A stretch of 64,000 nucleotides of DNA from Methylobacteriaceae bacterium (GCA_020638195.1 JACKJC010000003.1:372001-436000); one strand, 5' to 3'; positions 14,792-24,466 are shown, numbered from the stretch's first letter. Translations and numbers: made by a program. The notes: generated by a model not told the origin, from the letters alone.

Positions 14792-17470
14792 TTACGCCAG
14801 ACTTCCCGCCTTCTGGCCCAGAGCCGCCTGCGCGGCGGCGAGCCGCGCGATCGGCACGCGATAGGGCGAGCAGGAGACATAGTCGAGCCCGGTCTTCTCG
14901 CAGAAGGCGATCGAGGCCGGATCGCCGCCGTGCTCGCCGCAGATGCCGAGCTTCATACCCGGCCGCGTCTTGCGGCCGCGTTCGGCTGCAATCTTCACGA
15001 GTTCGCCGACGCCTTCCTGGTCGATTGTCACGAAGGGGTCGGTCGGCAAAATTCCCTTGGCCGTGTATGGCCCGAGGAACGAGGCCGCGTCGTCGCGCGA
15101 AATGCCGAGCGTCGTCTGCGTCAGATCGTTGGTGCCGAAGGAGAAGAATTCGGCGGCTTCGGCGATTTCTGCGGCGCGCAGCGCGGCGCGTGGAAGCTCG
15201 ATCATCGTGCCGACCGTGTAGGGGATCGTCACGCCCGTTTCCTTCGCGACGGCCTCCGCCATGGCGACGATGCGGCCCTTGATGAGATCGAGCTCCGGCT
15301 TGGTCATCACCAGCGGCACCATCACTTCCGCATGCACGGTTGTGCCTGTCTGCTTCGACGCTTCCACCGCGCCCTCGAAGATCGCGCGCGCCTGCATCTC
15401 GGCAATTTCGGGATAGGCGATGGCGATGCGCACGCCGCGGAAACCGAGCATCGGATTGAACTCGTGCAGTTCCTGCGCGCGCGCTTTCAACTTGGCCGCA
15501 TCCGCGCCCATGCTGGCCGCCACTTCCGCGATTTCCGCATCCGTGTGCGGCAAGAATTCGTGCAGCGGCGGATCGAGCAGGCGGATCGTCACAGGCAGGC
15601 CGTGCATGATCTCGAACAGGGCGGCGAAATCGCCGCGCTGCATCGGCAGCAGCTTGTCGAGCGCGGCGCGACGGCCTTTCTCGTCGTCGGCGAGAATCAT
15701 CTCACGCACGGCGATGATGCGGTCGCCCTCGAAGAACATGTGTTCGGTGCGGCAAAGGCCGATGCCCTCGGCGCCGAACTGCCGCGCCGTTCGGGCGTCG
15801 GCCGGCGTATCGGCGTTGGTGCGCACCTTCATGCGGCGCGCCTCGTCAGCCCATTGCATCAACTGGCCAAAGTCGCCCGAAAGCTCGGGCTGCAGCATCG
15901 GCACCGCGCCCTCGATCACCTGACCGGTCGAGCCGTCCACCGTGATGATGTCGCCCTTCTTGAAGACCTTCGGCCCGACGCGCATCGAGCCGCCATTGTA
16001 GTCGACGCGGATCGTGCCCGCGCCCGAGACGCAGGGCTTGCCCATACCACGCGCCACGACGGCGGCGTGCGAGGTCATGCCGCCGCGTGTGGTGAGAATG
16101 CCTTCGGCAGCGTGCATCCCGTGGATGTCTTCCGGGCTGGTCTCGACGCGCACCAGAATGACCTTGTGACCGGCCGCTTTGAGTTGCTCCGCTTCATCCG
16201 AGTTGAAGACGATCTCGCCCGAGGCCGCGCCCGGCGAGGCCGGCAGGCCGGTCGCCACGATCTTGCGTTCGGCCTTGGGGTCGATGGTGGGATGCAGCAG
16301 CTGGTCGAGCGAAGCGGGCTCGACGCGCAGCACGGCTTCCTGCTTCGTGATCAGGCCTTCGTTGGCCATGTCGATCGCGATCTTCAGCGCCGCCTTGGTG
16401 GTGCGCTTGCCGTTGCGGGTCTGCAGCATCCACAGCTTGCCGCGCTCGACCGTGAATTCCAGGTCCTGCATGTCGCGATAATGCGTTTCCAGCAGGTGGG
16501 TGATCCGCGAAAATTCCTGGAATACGTCCGGCAGCGCCGATTCCATCGACGGCTTCTCGGACTTGGCGGCGATGCGGGCTGCTTCCGTGATGTTCTGCGG
16601 CGTACGGATGCCCGCCACCACATCTTCGCCCTGCGCGTTGATCAGGAACTCGCCATAGAGCTCGTTGGCGCCCGTCGAGGGGTTGCGCGTGAAGGCGACG
16701 CCGGTCGCGGAACTGTCGCCCATATTGCCGAACACCATGGCCTGAACGTTGACGGCCGTGCCCCAGCTCGCGGGAATGTCGTGCAGGCGGCGGTAGGTGA
16801 TGGCGCGCTGGTTCATCCACGAAGAGAAGACCGCGCCGATCGCGCCCCACAGCTGTTCGCGCGCATCCTGCGGGAACGGCTTGCCGCTCTCGCGCTCCAC
16901 GATTTCCTTGTATTTGCCGATCACGTGGCGCCAGTCGGCCGCGGACAATTCCGTGTCGAGCGAGAACCCCTTGCTTTCCTTGTAGAATTCCAGCGCATCC
17001 TCGAAATTGTGATGATCGAGGTCGAGCACCACGTTCGAATACATCTGGATGAAGCGGCGGTAGGAATCGAAGGCGAAGCGCTCGTCGCCGGCGCCTTCCG
17101 CCAGCGCGCCGACAGTGGCGTCGTTGAGGCCGAGATTGAGCACCGTGTCCATCATGCCGGGCATGGAGGCGCGGGCGCCGGAGCGCACGGACACGAGCAG
17201 GGGATTGGTCTGGCTGCCAAATTCCCGGCCGGTGAGCTTGCCGATATGGGCGAGCGCCGCGTCCACCTCGGCCGCCAATTCGGCGGGGTAGGCGCGCTCG
17301 TGGGCATAGAAATAGGTGCAGACTTCCGTGGTGATCGTGAAGCCGGGCGGGACGGGGAGGCCCAGATTGGCCATTTCCGCGAGATTCGCCCCTTTGCCGC
17401 CGAGCAGGTTCTTCATCCCGCTCTCGCCCTCGGCCTTGCCGTCGCCGAAGGTGTAGACCCATTTCGTCAT
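14792..17470 (-). CDS. ppdK: Pyruvate, phosphate dikinase
   Basis: 892 residues, full length. Converts pyruvate, ATP and phosphate into PEP, AMP and PPi (or the reverse). The N-terminal nucleotide-binding domain starts TKWVYTFGDGKAEG with GGKGANLAEM; the phosphohistidine domain has GGMTSHAAVVARGMGKPC with the catalytic histidine; the C-terminal PEP/pyruvate barrel carries GLCRTEHMF and LGICGEHGGDP with the catalytic cysteine. The minus-strand transcript appears to start in the 125 bp gap after the DUF308 gene. Likely role in central carbon flux between pyruvate and PEP. Confidence 0.97.
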   Translation of the reverse strand: MTKWVYTFGDGKAEGESGMKNLLGGKGANLAEMANLGLPVPPGFTITTEVCTYFYAHERAYPAELAAEVDAALAHIGKLTGREFGSQTNPLLVSVRSGARASMPGMMDTVLNLGLNDATVGALAEGAGDERFAFDSYRRFIQMYSNVVLDLDHHNFEDALEFYKESKGFSLDTELSAADWRHVIGKYKEIVERESGKPFPQDAREQLWGAIGAVFSSWMNQRAITYRRLHDIPASWGTAVNVQAMVFGNMGDSSATGVAFTRNPSTGANELYGEFLINAQGEDVVAGIRTPQNITEAARIAAKSEKPSMESALPDVFQEFSRITHLLETHYRDMQDLEFTVERGKLWMLQTRNGKRTTKAALKIAIDMANEGLITKQEAVLRVEPASLDQLLHPTIDPKAERKIVATGLPASPGAASGEIVFNSDEAEQLKAAGHKVILVRVETSPEDIHGMHAAEGILTTRGGMTSHAAVVARGMGKPCVSGAGTIRVDYNGGSMRVGPKVFKKGDIITVDGSTGQVIEGAVPMLQPELSGDFGQLMQWADEARRMKVRTNADTPADARTARQFGAEGIGLCRTEHMFFEGDRIIAVREMILADDEKGRRAALDKLLPMQRGDFAALFEIMHGLPVTIRLLDPPLHEFLPHTDAEIAEVAASMGADAAKLKARAQELHEFNPMLGFRGVRIAIAYPEIAEMQARAIFEGAVEASKQTGTTVHAEVMVPLVMTKPELDLIKGRIVAMAEAVAKETGVTIPYTVGTMIELPRAALRAAEIAEAAEFFSFGTNDLTQTTLGISRDDAASFLGPYTAKGILPTDPFVTIDQEGVGELVKIAAERGRKTRPGMKLGICGEHGGDPASIAFCEKTGLDYVSCSPYRVPIARLAAAQAALGQKAGSLA

Positions 17471-17561
17471 GTGAGATCGCCTTCAGAATATGTGGGGCGC
17501 CCCCCAAACGGATGCAGCGCCGGAATCGGCGCTGAAACCCGCTGTTCTATTGAAGCAAAGC

Positions 17562-17585
17562 GCGCCTGCGATCAATGACAGGCGC
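17562..17585 (-). terminator. Weak stem-loop after the DUF308 gene
   Basis: GCGCCTG and CAGGCGC form a 7 bp stem with a 10-base loop, followed on the minus strand by GCTTTGCTT. It lies between the DUF308 gene and ppdK on the same strand. The loop is long and the T run poor, so termination is only possible. Confidence 0.35.
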
Positions 17586-17595
17586 AGATTCGCCT

Positions 17596-18174
17596 TTACA
17601 GGTTCTTGAGCCGCATGCCGAACGTAATCCAGCTCAAACCGTAAAAAAGCAGATCAATTCCAAGGAATGTGCCGAGCACGAACAGGCCGGAGGCGGGCCA
17701 GCTCAGGAGAATCATCAGGCCCAGCACGACCGTGACGCCCCCGGCGAGCCCGATCATCGCCTTGTTCCCGGTCGGCAGCCGGAAGGCTGCGACAATTCGC
17801 GCAACGCCGGTGATCAGCAGAGCGGCGCCGATCAGCAGCGTATAGGCGGCGGCCGCCACCAGCGGCTGAGCCAGCGCGAAGGCGCCGGCCACGATGTAGA
17901 GCAGGCCCACCAAAATCCAGATGGCGAGCCAGCCCCAGGTCCGGGCCTTCAGGCCCATGGCGATTTCCGCGCCGCCGGCCAGAATCATGGCGAAGCCGAT
18001 CATATAGACCGAGGCGATCGTTCCGATCACCACGAGATAGAGCAGGGTGGCGAGCCCCATCAGCGCGGTCAGGGCGCCGAAAGCGACGAACCAGCCCCAT
18101 TTGGGCTTCAGCCGGGAAATCGCCTCGCCGAGGCTGTGCGGGCGCGCACCGTGCGGTTTGGACTGATCGGTCAT
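17596..18174 (-). CDS. HdeD-family (DUF308) membrane protein
   Basis: 192 residues from the ATG at 18174, which is followed by MTDQSKPHGARPHS. About six hydrophobic helices with the paired-helix repeat pattern of HdeD/DUF308 proteins (GWFVAFGALTALMGLATLLY; LAIWILVGLLYIVAGAFAL; GGVTVVLGLMILLSWPASG). HdeD is linked to acid resistance in enterobacteria; the alphaproteobacterial role is unknown. The frame continues upstream but without homology. It is divergent from dxs across a 205 bp gap. Confidence 0.88.
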   Translation of the reverse strand: MTDQSKPHGARPHSLGEAISRLKPKWGWFVAFGALTALMGLATLLYLVVIGTIASVYMIGFAMILAGGAEIAMGLKARTWGWLAIWILVGLLYIVAGAFALAQPLVAAAAYTLLIGAALLITGVARIVAAFRLPTGNKAMIGLAGGVTVVLGLMILLSWPASGLFVLGTFLGIDLLFYGLSWITFGMRLKNL

Positions 18175-18379
18175 CGTCGCCTCCTGATCTTGCGCCGAGG
18201 AAAACCCGACAGGGCGGCCGAGTGTTCCGGTTTGCTGCGGGACTTGCAATCTCTCTGCCTCGCAGCCCTTTCCACGGTGCATTGCGGCGCCATATTGAAC
18301 TGGTGTAAACGGAAAATTCGTCCCTTCGAGCCTGAGGCGGCGGCCATGGGGAAGTATTTTCAAGGGTAAGGGACGAGAG

Positions 18380-20299
18380 TTGAGCGCATCCAAGACCCCG
18401 TTGCTGGACCGGATTTCGACCCCGGAGGACCTGCGCAAGCTGCCTGAATCGGACATGCGGCAGGTCGCCGACGAATTGCGCGCCGAGACAATCGACGCCG
18501 TTTCCGTGACCGGCGGCCATCTCGGCGCAGGCCTCGGCGTGGTCGAACTGACCGTCGCCATCCACCGCGTTTTCGACACGCCGCGCGACCGTCTGGTCTG
18601 GGACGTCGGCCACCAGGCCTATCCCCACAAGATTTTGACCGGCCGGCGCGACCGGATTCGCACCCTGCGCAAGGGCGGCGGCCTTTCGGGCTTCACCAAG
18701 CGCGCCGAGAGCGAATACGACCCCTTCGGCGCGGCGCATTCCTCGACCTCGATTTCGGCCGCGCTGGGCATGGCGGTCGCCCGCGACCTCTCCAACAAGC
18801 AGAACAATGTCATCGCTGTGATCGGCGATGGCTCCATGTCGGCCGGCATGGCCTACGAGGCCATGAACAACGCAGGCGCCCGCAAGGAACGACTGGTCGT
18901 CATCCTCAACGATAACGACATGTCGATCGCCCCGCCGGTCGGCGCAATGTCCGCCTATCTCGCGCGCCTCGCCTCCGGTCGCTACGTCTCGATCCGCGAG
19001 ACGGTCAAGCAGATCGCCAGCCATCTGCCGCGCGGCCTCTACGAGCGCGCCAGGAAGGCCGAGGAATACGGCCGCGGCTTCGTGACCGGCGGCGGCACGA
19101 TGTTCGAAGAGCTCGGCTTCTACTATGTCGGCCCGATCGACGGCCACAACATGGACCATCTGCTGCCCGTTCTGAAGAACGTGCGTGACATGCAGACCGG
19201 CCCGGTGCTCGTCCATGTCGTGACGCAGAAGGGCAAGGGCTATGCGCCGGCCGAGGCCTCGGCCGACAAGTATCACGGCGTCAACAAGTTCGACGTCATC
19301 ACCGGCGCGCAGGTCAAGCCCAAGGCCAATGCGCCCGCCTACACCAAGGTCTTCGCCGAGAGCCTGGTGAAGGAAGCCCAGCGCGACGACAAGATCGTGG
19401 CGATCACCGCCGCCATGCCGTCCGGCACCGGCCTCGACCTGTTCGGCAAGGCCTTCCCGCACCGCACATTCGATGTCGGCATCGCCGAACAGCACGCGGT
19501 CACTTTCGCGGCGGGTCTGGCGACCGAGGGCTACAAGCCCTTCTGCGCGATCTATTCGACCTTCCTGCAACGCGGCTACGACCAGGTTTGCCACGACGTC
19601 GACCTGCAAAGGCTGCCCGTACGTTTCGCCATGGACCGCGCCGGTCTCGTCGGCGCCGATGGGCCCACGCATGCCGGCGCTTTCGATCTCGCCTATCTCG
19701 GCTGCCTGCCGAACATGGCCATCATGGCGGCGGCCGACGAAGCCGAACTCGTCCATATGGTGGCCACCGCCGCCGCCTATGACGAAGGCCCGATCGCTTT
19801 CCGCTATCCGCGCGGCGAGGGCGTCGGCGTGGAAATGCCCGAGCGCGGCGAAATTCTCGAGATCGGCAAGGGGCGCATCATGCGCGAGGGCTCGAAGGTC
19901 GCGCTACTTTCGCTCGGCACCCGTCTCGCCGAGGCGCTGCTCGCCGCCGAGGACCTCACGGCGCGGGGCTTCTCGACCACGGTGGCGGACGCCCGTTTCG
20001 CCAAGCCGATCGACCGCAATCTGCTGCGGCGGTTGGCCGCCAACCACGAAGTGCTCATCACCGTGGAAGAGGGCTCGATGGGCGGGTTTGGCGCGCATGT
20101 CCTGCAATTGCTCGCCGAGGACGGTCTGCTCGATCGCGGCCTGAAGGTGCGCACGCTGTCGCTGCCCGACGCCTATATCGACCACGATTCGCCGGAGAAG
20201 ATGTACGCGGCGGCCGGGCTCGATTCGAAGGGCATCGTCGCGAAAGCGCTGTCCGCGCTCGGCGACGAAAAGGGCGCGGCGCGCGTGATGATCGCGTGA
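18380..20299 (+). CDS. dxs: 1-deoxy-D-xylulose-5-phosphate synthase
   Basis: 639 residues. First enzyme of the MEP isoprenoid pathway: pyruvate plus glyceraldehyde 3-phosphate gives DXP, with thiamine diphosphate. Visible: DVGHQAYPHKILTGR, the ThDP-binding GDGSMSAGMAYEAMNN, the transketolase-type FDVGIAEQHAVTFAAGLA, and a C-terminal domain with VTVEEGSMGGFGAHV-like sequence. The start is a TTG at 18380 with AGGGACGAG before it; the residues MSASKTPLLDRISTPEDLR fit family N termini. First gene of a probable operon with HIT, tlyA and the RlmD-like gene (gaps of 31 bp, 10 bp and a 4 bp overlap). Confidence 0.96.
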   Translation: MSASKTPLLDRISTPEDLRKLPESDMRQVADELRAETIDAVSVTGGHLGAGLGVVELTVAIHRVFDTPRDRLVWDVGHQAYPHKILTGRRDRIRTLRKGGGLSGFTKRAESEYDPFGAAHSSTSISAALGMAVARDLSNKQNNVIAVIGDGSMSAGMAYEAMNNAGARKERLVVILNDNDMSIAPPVGAMSAYLARLASGRYVSIRETVKQIASHLPRGLYERARKAEEYGRGFVTGGGTMFEELGFYYVGPIDGHNMDHLLPVLKNVRDMQTGPVLVHVVTQKGKGYAPAEASADKYHGVNKFDVITGAQVKPKANAPAYTKVFAESLVKEAQRDDKIVAITAAMPSGTGLDLFGKAFPHRTFDVGIAEQHAVTFAAGLATEGYKPFCAIYSTFLQRGYDQVCHDVDLQRLPVRFAMDRAGLVGADGPTHAGAFDLAYLGCLPNMAIMAAADEAELVHMVATAAAYDEGPIAFRYPRGEGVGVEMPERGEILEIGKGRIMREGSKVALLSLGTRLAEALLAAEDLTARGFSTTVADARFAKPIDRNLLRRLAANHEVLITVEEGSMGGFGAHVLQLLAEDGLLDRGLKVRTLSLPDAYIDHDSPEKMYAAAGLDSKGIVAKALSALGDEKGAARVMIA

Positions 20300-20330
20300 T
20301 AGATTGATCTCCTCTGTGACGAGGAGACCA

Positions 20331-20762
20331 ATGAAGGACTGCCTGTTCTGCGCGATCGCGCGCGGCGACATTCCGTCGCATCGCGTCTGCGAGACCGACT
20401 ACCTCGTCGCCTTTCTCGACATCCATCCCGTGCGCCCCGGCCACACGCTGATCATACCGCGCGACCACCATGCCTATTTCGACGACTTGCCGCCCGCGCT
20501 CGCCGGCGAAATCGTCACGCTGGGCCAGCGTCTGTCGAAGCACATGAAAGCGCGCTATGGCGCGCCGCGCGTCGGCTTCGCCTTCACCGGCATCGACGTG
20601 CCGCATGTACATGCGCATGTCATTCCGATGATGGAGACGACCGACCTCACCTCGCGCCGCTTCATCGTCGAGGAGAAACTCACCTTCCGGCTCCCTCCGC
20701 GCGCGGACGATGGCGACCTCGCCGTCACGGCGGCGGAAATGCGTACGGCGCTCGCGCGATGA
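20331..20762 (+). CDS. HIT-family nucleotide hydrolase/transferase
   Basis: 143 residues starting MKDCLFCAIARGDIPSHRV with GAGGAG just upstream. The histidine triad HVHAHVIPM lies near residue 95, and the zinc-type CxxC (C4-x2-C7) is at the N terminus. HIT proteins hydrolyse nucleoside phosphoramidates or dinucleoside polyphosphates such as Ap4A. It is placed inside the dxs operon, 31 bp after dxs and 10 bp before tlyA. Confidence 0.92.
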   Translation: MKDCLFCAIARGDIPSHRVCETDYLVAFLDIHPVRPGHTLIIPRDHHAYFDDLPPALAGEIVTLGQRLSKHMKARYGAPRVGFAFTGIDVPHVHAHVIPMMETTDLTSRRFIVEEKLTFRLPPRADDGDLAVTAAEMRTALAR

Positions 20763-20772
20763 CGCTGCATCC

Positions 20773-21495
20773 ATGACCCGCATCGATATCGCGCTCGTCG
20801 AACGCGGCCTTTTTCCGAGCCGCGCCAAGGCGCGCGAGGCGATCGAGGCGGGGCTTGTCTCGATCGACGGGCGCAAGGTCGCAAAACCATCTGAACCCGT
20901 CGGCGTGGATGCGCGGATCGAAGCGTCCGCTCCTTACGAATGGGTGTCGCGCGGCGGCGTGAAGCTGGCGGCCGCGCTCGACGCCTTCGCCATCGACCCA
21001 GCGGGGCTTTCATGTCTCGATATCGGCGCCTCGACCGGCGGTTTCGCGCATGTGCTCTTGTCGCGCGGCGCCGCGTGTGTGACCTGTGTCGACGTCGGCA
21101 CGGGACAGCTGCGCCCATCGATTGCCGCTGATGCGCGCGTGAAAAGCATGGAACAGATGGATGCACGAAAATTGTCCGCCGCTGATCTTCAGACCTCGCC
21201 GGACCTCGTCGTCATCGACGTCAGCTTCATATCTCTCGACCGCATCCTGCCGCACGTTCTTGCGCTCGCCGCGCCCGCCGCGAAACTCGTCGCGCTGGTG
21301 AAGCCGCAATTCGAAGCTGGTCCTGAATACGTGAAGAAGGGTGTCGTGCGCGACGAAAAAATCCACGCGCGCGTCTGCGCGAAAGTCGAAAAGCTGGTCC
21401 AAGATCTCGGCTGGCGCCGCATCGGGCTCATGGCCTCGCCGATCGAGGGCGGCGACGGCAATCGCGAATTTCTGATAGCCGCGGAACGCAAATGA
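20773..21495 (+). CDS. tlyA: TlyA-family RNA 2'-O-methyltransferase
   Basis: 240 residues. An N-terminal S4 RNA-binding domain (MTRIDIALVERGLFPSRAKAR onward to about residue 60) is followed by an FtsJ/RrmJ-like methyltransferase with the SAM loop CLDIGASTGGFAHVLLSRG. TlyA proteins add 2'-O-methyl groups to 16S and/or 23S rRNA. The acidic LVVIDVSFISLDRILP is family-typical. The stop overlaps the next gene by four bases (ATGA), so the two are coupled. Confidence 0.92.
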   Translation: MTRIDIALVERGLFPSRAKAREAIEAGLVSIDGRKVAKPSEPVGVDARIEASAPYEWVSRGGVKLAAALDAFAIDPAGLSCLDIGASTGGFAHVLLSRGAACVTCVDVGTGQLRPSIAADARVKSMEQMDARKLSAADLQTSPDLVVIDVSFISLDRILPHVLALAAPAAKLVALVKPQFEAGPEYVKKGVVRDEKIHARVCAKVEKLVQDLGWRRIGLMASPIEGGDGNREFLIAAERK

Positions 21496-22772
21496 CTCTC
21501 GATCTCAACGCCCGCCTGAAGATCGAACGCCTCGGCGCGCGCGGCGAGGGCGTCGCGCGCACGCAGCGCGGCCTCGTCTTCACGCCCTATGCGCTCGCCG
21601 GCGAGACCGTGCTCGCGGAGGTCGACGGCGAGCGCGGCAAGCTGGTCGATGTGCTCGAGGCCTCGCCCGACCGCATCGCGCCGATCTGTCCGCTCTATGG
21701 CGAATGCGGCGGTTGCGCCGTACAGGCGCTCGCGCGCGAGAAGTATCTCTCGTGGAAGCGCGATCTGCTCGCGGACGCCCTGCGCGCCGCGCGTCTCGAG
21801 ACGGATGTGCGGAAATGCGTCGACGCGCATGGCGCAGGCCGCCGCCGAGCCGTTTTTCACGCACGCATCGATGCGCGCGGTCGTACGACCGTCGGCTTCA
21901 TGCGCGCGCGCTCGCACGAAATCATCGCGATCGACGCTTGTCCCTTGTTCGCGCCGGGTCTCGCGCGCGCGCCCACCGCCGCTCAGGCGATCGCCCAGAC
22001 GCTCGCCGAACTCGGCAAGCCGCTCGACGTAGCCGCGACAGCGACCGACGCCGGTCTCGACATCGATATTCGTGGCGCGGGCAAGCTGGAATTCGACCTA
22101 ACGCAGCAGCTGATCGCGCTCGCAGCCGCGCATGATCTCGCGCGTCTCTCCAATCACGGCGTCGCGCTGATCGAGCGCCGCCAGCCTGTTCTCGAAATCG
22201 GTCGCGCGAAGATAACGCCGCCCGCCGGCGGCTTTCTGCAGGCGACGGTGGCGGGCGAGCAGGCGCTTGCGGATCTCGTCGTCGCCGAAATGCAAGGCGA
22301 GCGGCGCATCGCCGACCTCTTCGCTGGCGTCGGCACATTCGCGCTGCGTCTCGCCGAGCGCGCCGAGGTCCATGCTGTCGAACACGATCAGGCCGCGCTG
22401 ACCGCGCTCTTGAAAGCCGCGCGCAACGCGTCGGGCCTGCGGCGCGTAGCGACCGAAGCGCGCGATCTCTTCAAGCGCCCGCTGCTGCGCGCGGAGCTCG
22501 CGAATTACGACGCTGTCGTCTTCGATCCGCCGCGCGCGGGCGCGGAGGCGCAGACGCGCGAACTGGCCGCGAGCGACGTTCCGCTCGTTGTCGGCGTCTC
22601 CTGCAACGCGCAGACATTCTCACGCGACGCGCGCATGCTCGTCGATGCGGGCTATGCGCTCGAGCACGCGACACCCGTCGACCAGTTTCGGTTTTCCGCG
22701 CATGTCGAAATCGTCGGCGCTTTTCGCCGCGCGGCGCGCAGGAAGGCGAAGCGCGGATTGCTGTCGCGGTGA
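21492..22772 (+). CDS. RlmD/TrmA-type class I RNA (uracil-5-)methyltransferase
   Basis: 426 residues. N-terminal TRAM-like domain (about 1-55), Fe-S cysteines C66, C72 and C75 (ICPLYGECGGCAVQ) with a further cysteine near 150, SAM loop DLFAGVGTFALRLAER, and the catalytic VGVSCNAQTFSRD near the C terminus. This is the layout of m5U RNA methyltransferases (RlmC/RlmD/TrmA); which rRNA or tRNA uridine is modified cannot be told. Last gene of the dxs-HIT-tlyA run. Confidence 0.93.
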   Translation: MTLDLNARLKIERLGARGEGVARTQRGLVFTPYALAGETVLAEVDGERGKLVDVLEASPDRIAPICPLYGECGGCAVQALAREKYLSWKRDLLADALRAARLETDVRKCVDAHGAGRRRAVFHARIDARGRTTVGFMRARSHEIIAIDACPLFAPGLARAPTAAQAIAQTLAELGKPLDVAATATDAGLDIDIRGAGKLEFDLTQQLIALAAAHDLARLSNHGVALIERRQPVLEIGRAKITPPAGGFLQATVAGEQALADLVVAEMQGERRIADLFAGVGTFALRLAERAEVHAVEHDQAALTALLKAARNASGLRRVATEARDLFKRPLLRAELANYDAVVFDPPRAGAEAQTRELAASDVPLVVGVSCNAQTFSRDARMLVDAGYALEHATPVDQFRFSAHVEIVGAFRRAARRKAKRGLLSR

Positions 22773-22781
22773 GCCTCGCGG

Positions 22782-22797
22782 GAACGCCCGGCCGTTC
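22782..22797 (+). terminator. Possible weak terminator after the dxs operon
   Basis: GAACG and CGTTC form a 5 bp stem with a 6-base loop, followed by TTGATTTTG. It begins 10 bp after the stop of the RlmD-like gene. The stem is short, so this is tentative. Confidence 0.3.
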
Positions 22798-23117
22798 TTG
22801 ATTTTGCGACTTAGGCGTCGGTCCGAGGCGCGCGAGATCGAGACAATCGCAGCCGCTACCGTCTCGCTTTGCGGCGGACGGCGATCAGGCAACCCGAATC
22901 CTGCGAATGCCATGCGGGAATATCGCGGGCGATTGTCTCCGAAAACACCAGGCCCGGCAGCGATCCCGTTTCCGTCGCCGCCTCGTTGGCGTCGACCCGT
23001 CGGCGGCGGCCGTGCCCGCTGGCGACGCAGTTCCATCCGTGATCGCCCTTTGTCGATGAAAACATGGCGGGCGCGTGGAGGGGTTGGCGGCCCGGCGCAT
23101 GGGTGACGAGCCCCCGG
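22798..23117. other. Gene-poor stretch, no recognisable gene
   Basis: About 320 bp without a convincing coding sequence. Short minus-strand frames continue from the decayed transporter gene to the right, in shifted register (for example 22856-23065), but none matches a family I know. It most likely holds the eroded downstream part of that pseudogene and flanking sequence. Confidence 0.4.
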
Positions 23118-23543
23118 TCGGGCGACCGCCTGATCGAAATAGGTTTGCAGTTTTGCGACGACGGGCGGTTCGAAGCCTTCGATCGCGATTGTCGACACCC
23201 TGCCTACGCGCATGTCGAACTCGACGAGATTCTGACGCGGGTCGCGCCGCACCTCGACGCGGGCGAGGAAATAGCCGTCCTCGCGATAGAGCTGTTCAAT
23301 GGAAGCGGCGATTGCCTCGGCGTCGTTGATATGGCCGGAATCCACCGCATGGGTGGAGATATATGCCCACAGCTGCTCCCGATCGTAGACGGTCGCGCCG
23401 GAAATATCCGCCCAGGCGGGCGCGCTGCTGGCGCGTCCCTGCGCATGTGCGCCGACTGCCGCTAAGAGAACCAGAAAAAGTGCGAGAAAAATCGCCGAAA
23501 CTCTTTCGACTGCAAGTTCGCGCTCAGAAAATGCGTTGGGCAT
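23118..23543 (-). pseudogene. Truncated ShlB/FhaC/HecB-type two-partner secretion transporter
   Basis: From the ATG at 23543 the frame gives a signal peptide (VSAIFLALFLVLLAAVGAHA), then a POTRA-like domain (ISGATVYDREQLWAYIS, HINDAEAIAASIEQLYREDG, YFLARVEVRRD) and the start of a second POTRA (VGRVSTIAIEGFEPPVVAKL, QTYFDQAVA). Around 23118 the similarity stops and the frame turns into arginine/proline-rich sequence. The roughly 400-residue beta barrel of TpsB transporters is missing and no TpsA exoprotein gene is nearby. I call it a decayed gene. A sequencing frameshift could account for the break but not for the missing barrel. Confidence 0.65.
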
Positions 23544-23788
23544 TCGAGAAACCGCCAAATGAAAATGACGCGCTCGGAACGACTCCAACTCGCCGCTTCT
23601 AGATCGACAGCCGTGCGTTTTCAACGCGTAGCCGAAGTTCATGCGACGAGCGCCGAAGGCCGTGGCTGCGATACCGCAGCCCGCGCCCAGAAACGCGAAG
23701 CGACGTGTGGCGCGGTAAAATTTCGGCGCCCGCGGCCGGGTCGATTTGAGATTGTTTTCGAGCGATCTTGCCGCGCCGGTTTCTTGGC

Positions 23789-24466
23789 TCAGCCGACCGG
23801 CGTTTGCAACTCCGGCCCCTCGCTCTTGTAGGAATTCACCTTCGGCGACACCTCGAAGAACTCGATCGCGTCGTCAGGCGCCGGTTGCAGCATCTCGACA
23901 CGTGTCGCGCGATCGTCGGAGCAATCGAGCCAGCGATCGAAATCCTGGGGCGCGATGATCGCGGGCATGCGGTCGTGGATCGCGACCGTCGCGGCATTGG
24001 CGGATGTCGTGATCATGCAACCGGTCTCCAGCTCGCCGCCCTGCGGGTCCGACCATGTTTCCCACAGTCCCGCGAAGGCGAGTGGACCTTTGTCGCGCGC
24101 GCGAAACAGAAAGGGTTGCTTAACCATCTTGCCTCGCGCGTCGGTCGCGCGGCGCCATTCATACCAGCCGTCGGCGACGAACAGGCAGCGCCGCCGGCGG
24201 ATCGCGGCGCGAAAACTCGGCTTGGCCTCTATGCCCTCCGCGCGCGCGTTGATGATGAGCGGGAAGGTCTTGGGGTCCTTCACGAAGCCCGGCAGGAAGC
24301 CCCAGCGCACGAGGCCGAAATGCCGTTCGCCCCGCGCCGCCCGCACGATCGGAACGGGCTGGGTCGGCGCCACATTGTAGCGGGGCGGAAAATTCGGCTG
24401 CTCGATGTAGCCGAATAATTGTCGCATGGCTTCCGGCGGCAGGGTGATCGCGTATCGTCCGCACAT
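23789..24466 (-). CDS. SRAP domain protein (YedK/HMCES family)
   Basis: 225 residues. Starts MCGRYAI with the catalytic Cys2, which links covalently to abasic sites in single-stranded DNA. NVAPTQPVPIVR, RWGFLPGFVKD, NARAEGIEAKPSF, a glutamate in GWYEWRR and histidine in IHDRMPAII complete the SRAP signature. Protects abasic sites at replication forks. No LexA-like box is seen directly upstream. Length is standard. Confidence 0.95.
   Translation of the reverse strand: MCGRYAITLPPEAMRQLFGYIEQPNFPPRYNVAPTQPVPIVRAARGERHFGLVRWGFLPGFVKDPKTFPLIINARAEGIEAKPSFRAAIRRRRCLFVADGWYEWRRATDARGKMVKQPFLFRARDKGPLAFAGLWETWSDPQGGELETGCMITTSANAATVAIHDRMPAIIAPQDFDRWLDCSDDRATRVEMLQPAPDDAIEFFEVSPKVNSYKSEGPELQTPVG

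Noticed and set aside
14930..17578. Very long open frame opposite ppdK
   Set aside because: Antisense to a canonical enzyme gene; its translation has no recognisable domain and is rich in Arg, His and Ala, as expected from GC-rich complementary frames.
17654..19756. Long minus-strand open frame across dxs and the DUF308 gene
   Set aside because: It lies over two firmly identified genes and its product shows no domain; shadow frame.
22856..23065. Short minus-strand frame downstream of the decayed transporter
   Set aside because: No recognisable family and no ribosome site; probably part of the eroded region.
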